DNA from: Bacilli bacterium
Lineage (GTDB): Bacteria; Bacillota_I; Bacilli_A; ML615J-28; CAG-698
Length of the DNA stretch: 9,512 nt
Assembly (NCBI GenBank): GCA_023228385.1
Contig: JALOBF010000051.1
Coordinates: forward strand, 1 to 9,512
Reading direction: 5' to 3'
Notes under the pieces: model-generated
Told to the model about the DNA's origin: nothing
Databases searched by the model: none
The model's input: only the letters and a program-made list of their open reading frames with translations
Shown: positions 7,805 through 9,512 of the stretch, piece by piece
Position numbering within the stretch: position 1 is the first letter of the stretch
Layout of the letters: every line of letters begins with the position of its first letter
Position numbers and translations under genes: made by a program

Positions 7805-7839
7805 ACCTCGTATATACTGAAAAGTAAACTATACGAGGT
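7805..7839 (+). promoter_or_regulatory. 5' hairpin that sequesters the IstA-GNAT ribosome binding site
   Basis: ACCTCGTATA (7805-7814) is perfectly complementary to TATACGAGGT (7830-7839), and an inner TACT-GAAA-AGTA helix extends it, with AAC bulged. The 3' arm contains most of the Shine-Dalgarno site GAGGTG (7835-7840) used by the GTG start at 7849. A transcript entering from upstream would fold the full stem and hide the ribosome binding site, a known way for insertion sequences to block expression from outside promoters. Confidence 0.62.
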
Positions 7840-7848
7840 GAAGTAAAG

Positions 7849-8946
7849 GTGATTAATATTATCAACAAAAACGACATTATTATTATGTTTAAGAATGGCT
7901 CATCGCGTCGTGCGATAGCTCGGGAATTAGGTATTGCCCGCAATACTGTGAACAAATATATTAATGAATATTTGGACAAGAAAATGGAAATATCTAACGA
8001 AACAGATGAAGTACAAATCCGTATTCTCCAAAAACACATGGTTGAAGAACCTACAAGAAAAAGCTCGATTAAGAAAAAAATTGCTTTTACTCCTGAGGTT
8101 GAAAGAAGAATTACCGGAATCACTTTTCCAATTGACGATTTTTTAATGGAAATTGGAAATTTTGAAAAAAGTGAAGAGTATATGTTGCCAAGCATTAATA
8201 AATTAGTACATTATGTATTTAAGAATGAGGATAAAAAATTAATAGGTATAGCTGGGGCTTGGGTGAATAATAATCATCCCAATAGAATGTACATATCATC
8301 TTATGTAGATCCGATTTATCGTAATAAAGGGATAGCTACAAAATTATTAATAAAGTTAATGACATTTGTGGGTAAAAAGAAATTACAAACACAAATATAT
8401 AAAGATAATAAATATGCTGTTAATTTAGTTAAAAAATTAAAGTTTATTTTAGCAAGAAAAACATATATCTTAAATTTTAATAGAGATAGTATAGATTTTA
8501 CCAAAATAATTAATGAGAACAATGATTATATATTTAGGGTTAAAGAATTATCCGATGATTTGATTGAATTATTAGTTGATGAATCACTTAAGGTATATAC
8601 CTTTAATCATAAAGCTATTAATCCAGTGGACATAACTAGAGAAAAGTGGAAAGATTATATATTAAGTAATCTTGATTATTATTACTCGTTTGTTGAAATG
8701 AAGGAGGGAAAAATCATATCATATATATTATCCTATTTAATTGACTCTGAAAATGTAGAGGTAGGTTATGTTGGAATCAATGATAAAATCAATAATGATT
8801 TTTTATATATGTGTTTTAGAGAAATTTTTCAAAAATATCAATTTATTGAATTTGAAGCCGATGATACAGATAAAGCTGCAATGTATATAATTGATCTTTT
8901 TGATTTAAAGATAGAGGAGACTTTAGAAACTTATATATTAAACTAA
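7849..8946 (+). CDS. Chimeric protein: N-terminal IS21 IstA DNA-binding segment fused to a GNAT acetyltransferase
   Basis: 365 residues from a GTG start with GAGGTG 8 bases upstream. Residues 1-88 are the N terminus of an IS21 IstA transposase: a helix-turn-helix at about 17-40 (SSRRAIARELGIARNTVNKYI) and the connecting FTPEVERRI. From about residue 91 the protein is a GNAT N-acetyltransferase, with the acetyl-CoA motif A YVDPIYRNKGIATKLL at 152-167, preceded by KLIGIAGAWVN. Residues ~225-365 look like a second, degenerate GNAT fold (SFVEMKEGKIISYILSY). The substrate is not predictable. The fusion is in frame, and base composition drops sharply in G+C after the junction, so two sources are joined. 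The GNAT probably lost its own start and first strand; an internal ATG at 8146 has no good ribosome binding site. It may be expressed from the IS promoter. The IstA catalytic domain is absent, so it cannot transpose DNA by itself. Confidence 0.78.
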   Translation: MINIINKNDIIIMFKNGSSRRAIARELGIARNTVNKYINEYLDKKMEISNETDEVQIRILQKHMVEEPTRKSSIKKKIAFTPEVERRITGITFPIDDFLMEIGNFEKSEEYMLPSINKLVHYVFKNEDKKLIGIAGAWVNNNHPNRMYISSYVDPIYRNKGIATKLLIKLMTFVGKKKLQTQIYKDNKYAVNLVKKLKFILARKTYILNFNRDSIDFTKIINENNDYIFRVKELSDDLIELLVDESLKVYTFNHKAINPVDITREKWKDYILSNLDYYYSFVEMKEGKIISYILSYLIDSENVEVGYVGINDKINNDFLYMCFREIFQKYQFIEFEADDTDKAAMYIIDLFDLKIEETLETYILN

Positions 8947-8958
8947 TTTTTGGGATGG

Positions 8959-8982
8959 ACTGATTTAGTAAGACAGTTTTTA
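8959..8982 (+). terminator. Possible intrinsic terminator after the IstA-GNAT gene
   Basis: ACTG (8959-8962) pairs with CAGT (8974-8977), with further TTA/TAA pairing inside after a mismatch, followed by a run of T at 8977-8981. It lies 13 bases after the stop. The stem is short, so the call is tentative. Confidence 0.38.
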
Positions 8983-9007
8983 TATAGAGACTAAGTTATG
9001 TTATAAT
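8979..9007 (+). promoter_or_regulatory. Promoter with perfect extended -10 (TGT-TATAAT)
   Basis: TATAAT at 9002-9007 is preceded by TGT (extended -10), with TTTATA at 8979-8984 as a partial -35 at 17 bases. Transcription would start near 9014. It probably drives the short frame at 9053 and may run on to the acetyltransferase gene at 9304, since no strong terminator lies between. Confidence 0.6.
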
Positions 9008-9033
9008 GGTATTATGAGTATCAAATAAACTAA

Positions 9034-9162
9034 TGGGAGGATAACAAAACTTATGAAATTACGAATTTCTTTATAAAATTTATTGAGTTAAAATTGATAA
9101 ATAATTGGTATCAATTGGCGACTGCATATATTTTGAAATACTGCAAAATAGATAGAATATGA
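9034..9162 (+). pseudogene. Short broken reading frame behind a good promoter (or a leader peptide)
   Basis: A GGGAGG site (9035-9040) precedes ATG 9053 by 12 bases, a long spacing. That frame encodes only MKLRISL before TAA at 9074-9076. In a neighbouring frame, 9034-9162 is open without a start codon and reads FFIKFIELKLINNWYQLATA then YILKYCKIDRI before TGA, which looks coding. A frameshifted small gene or truncated gene remnant is the simplest view. The alternative is that MKLRISL is a regulatory leader peptide for the downstream acetyltransferase; nothing here decides it. I do not recognise the fragment. Confidence 0.3.
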
Positions 9163-9303
9163 TGCTAAGAGAAAAAACAAAAACATATTGTATAAACTTT
9201 AATTTGTATGATAAATTGATTATAAGATAGAGAAAACTTACTTTTTCTTCTTTACTTATTATACAATTTTTGAAATTAAAAATATAATTTATAAGGATAA
9301 TTT

Positions 9304-9512
9304 ATGATAATAAAATCAATGAAACAAAAAGATGATAGGTATATTAGCCAAGCAGCTCAGCTGTTAGTAAATGGCTTTAAAGACATTTGTCCGCATGTAT
9401 GGTGCAATCTAGAATCTGCATTGGAAGAAGTTAATGAATGCTTAAATGTGGATAGAATTTGCCGAATTGCTATCGATGAACATGACAATGTTATGGGATG
9501 GATCGGTGGAAT
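9304..9512 (+). CDS. GNAT acetyltransferase, aminoglycoside 6'-N-acetyltransferase-like, 3'-truncated
   Basis: The gene runs off the window end, with 69 complete codons visible. ATG 9304 is supported by AAGGA at 9293-9297, 6 bases upstream. The visible part has the layout of a GNAT N terminus: a first strand MIIKSM, a helix (YISQAAQLLVNGFKDI), an acidic second helix (ALEEVNECLNVDRICRIA) and the next strands IAIDEHDNVMGWIGG. The DxxxVMGWIGG segment resembles that of AAC(6')-type aminoglycoside acetyltransferases, enzymes that transfer acetyl from acetyl-CoA to the 6'-amino group. The acetyl-CoA motif A is beyond the window, so activity and exact subfamily cannot be judged. Resistance function is inference; many chromosomal relatives have other or unknown substrates. 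Its base composition is less AT-rich than the acetyltransferase gene upstream, so the two are not a simple duplication. Confidence 0.75.
   Translation, partial: MIIKSMKQKDDRYISQAAQLLVNGFKDICPHVWCNLESALEEVNECLNVDRICRIAIDEHDNVMGWIGG

Larger units (their letters stand above)
7727..8115 (+). mobile_element. IS21-family insertion sequence, left-end fragment
   Basis: A left-end fragment of an IS21-type element. The proposed tip is TG at 7727, beginning TGTTTATGGTAAACTG, as IS21 ends start with TG. Two copies of a TGAAATTGNNCCA repeat follow (7741, 7775), typical of the multiple terminal repeats bound by the IstA transposase. Then come a promoter, a hairpin and the first ~88 codons of IstA. The remaining catalytic part of IstA, the IstB ATPase gene and the right end are missing; the IS sequence gives way to an acetyltransferase gene at about 8110-8120. 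The exact outer tip is inferred. Confidence 0.68.
8947..9303. other. Intergenic region with terminator, promoter and broken reading frame
   Basis: A 357-bp AT-rich gap between two acetyltransferase genes. It contains the candidate terminator (8959-8982), a promoter (8979-9007) and a short broken frame (9034-9162), each listed separately. Between 9163 and 9290 I see only AT-rich sequence and a weak AGAAAA/TTTTCT stem near 9231-9250, with no recognisable RNA or IS end. Confidence 0.55.

Noticed and set aside
7707..8195. Minus-strand open frame of 162 codons over the IS21 left end
   Set aside because: It spans the IS tip, hairpin and IstA-GNAT junction on the opposite strand, so it cannot be an ancestral gene; no ribosome binding site or family resemblance.
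1..9512. CRISPR array, tRNA or rRNA genes
   Set aside because: No regularly spaced repeats and no cloverleaf or conserved rRNA sequence were seen on either strand.

Overview
This window looks like an accessory stretch of a low-G+C Gram-positive chromosome (Bacillota, or a walled relative of the Mollicutes). Reasons: AT-rich sequence, Shine-Dalgarno starts, extended -10 promoters, all-TGG tryptophan use in the long genes (so the standard bacterial code), and lysine/isoleucine/asparagine-rich proteins. The assignment is inferred from composition and protein style, not from a marker gene.

Layout. (1) 2-3737, + strand: two tandem paralogous genes for secreted phosphodiester glycosidase (NAGPA/DUF2233) proteins with C-terminal Fn3-like tails. 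The first is cut by the window start. They are clearly richer in G+C than everything to their right. (2) 3738-4007: a short spacer ending in a strong bidirectional terminator shared with the convergent gene. (3) 4008-7108: two divergently transcribed genes, a PD-(D/E)XK nuclease plus superfamily 1 helicase fusion (DUF2075 type) on the minus strand and a PUA/EVE-like plus HNH nuclease on the plus strand, each with its own recognisable promoter in the 326-bp gap. Together they look like a small candidate anti-phage locus. (4) 7109-7726: a gene-free, AT-rich stretch with short coding-like fragments broken by stops and frameshifts, most simply a decayed gene. (5) 7727-8946: the left end of an IS21-family insertion sequence (terminal direct repeats, promoter, 5' hairpin, first ~88 codons of the IstA transposase) fused in frame to an AT-rich GNAT acetyltransferase gene. 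The rest of the IS is absent. (6) 8947-9303: a probable terminator, a strong-looking promoter and a ribosome binding site that now lead only to a 7-codon reading frame. (7) 9304-9512: the start of a GNAT acetyltransferase resembling aminoglycoside 6'-N-acetyltransferases, cut by the window end.

The genes do not form one pathway. The left third is envelope/secreted function; the rest is a patchwork of defence-type nucleases, IS debris and acetyltransferases, typical of an integration hot spot. The most interesting items are the divergent nuclease-helicase/HNH pair and the IstA-GNAT chimera with its Shine-Dalgarno-sequestering hairpin.
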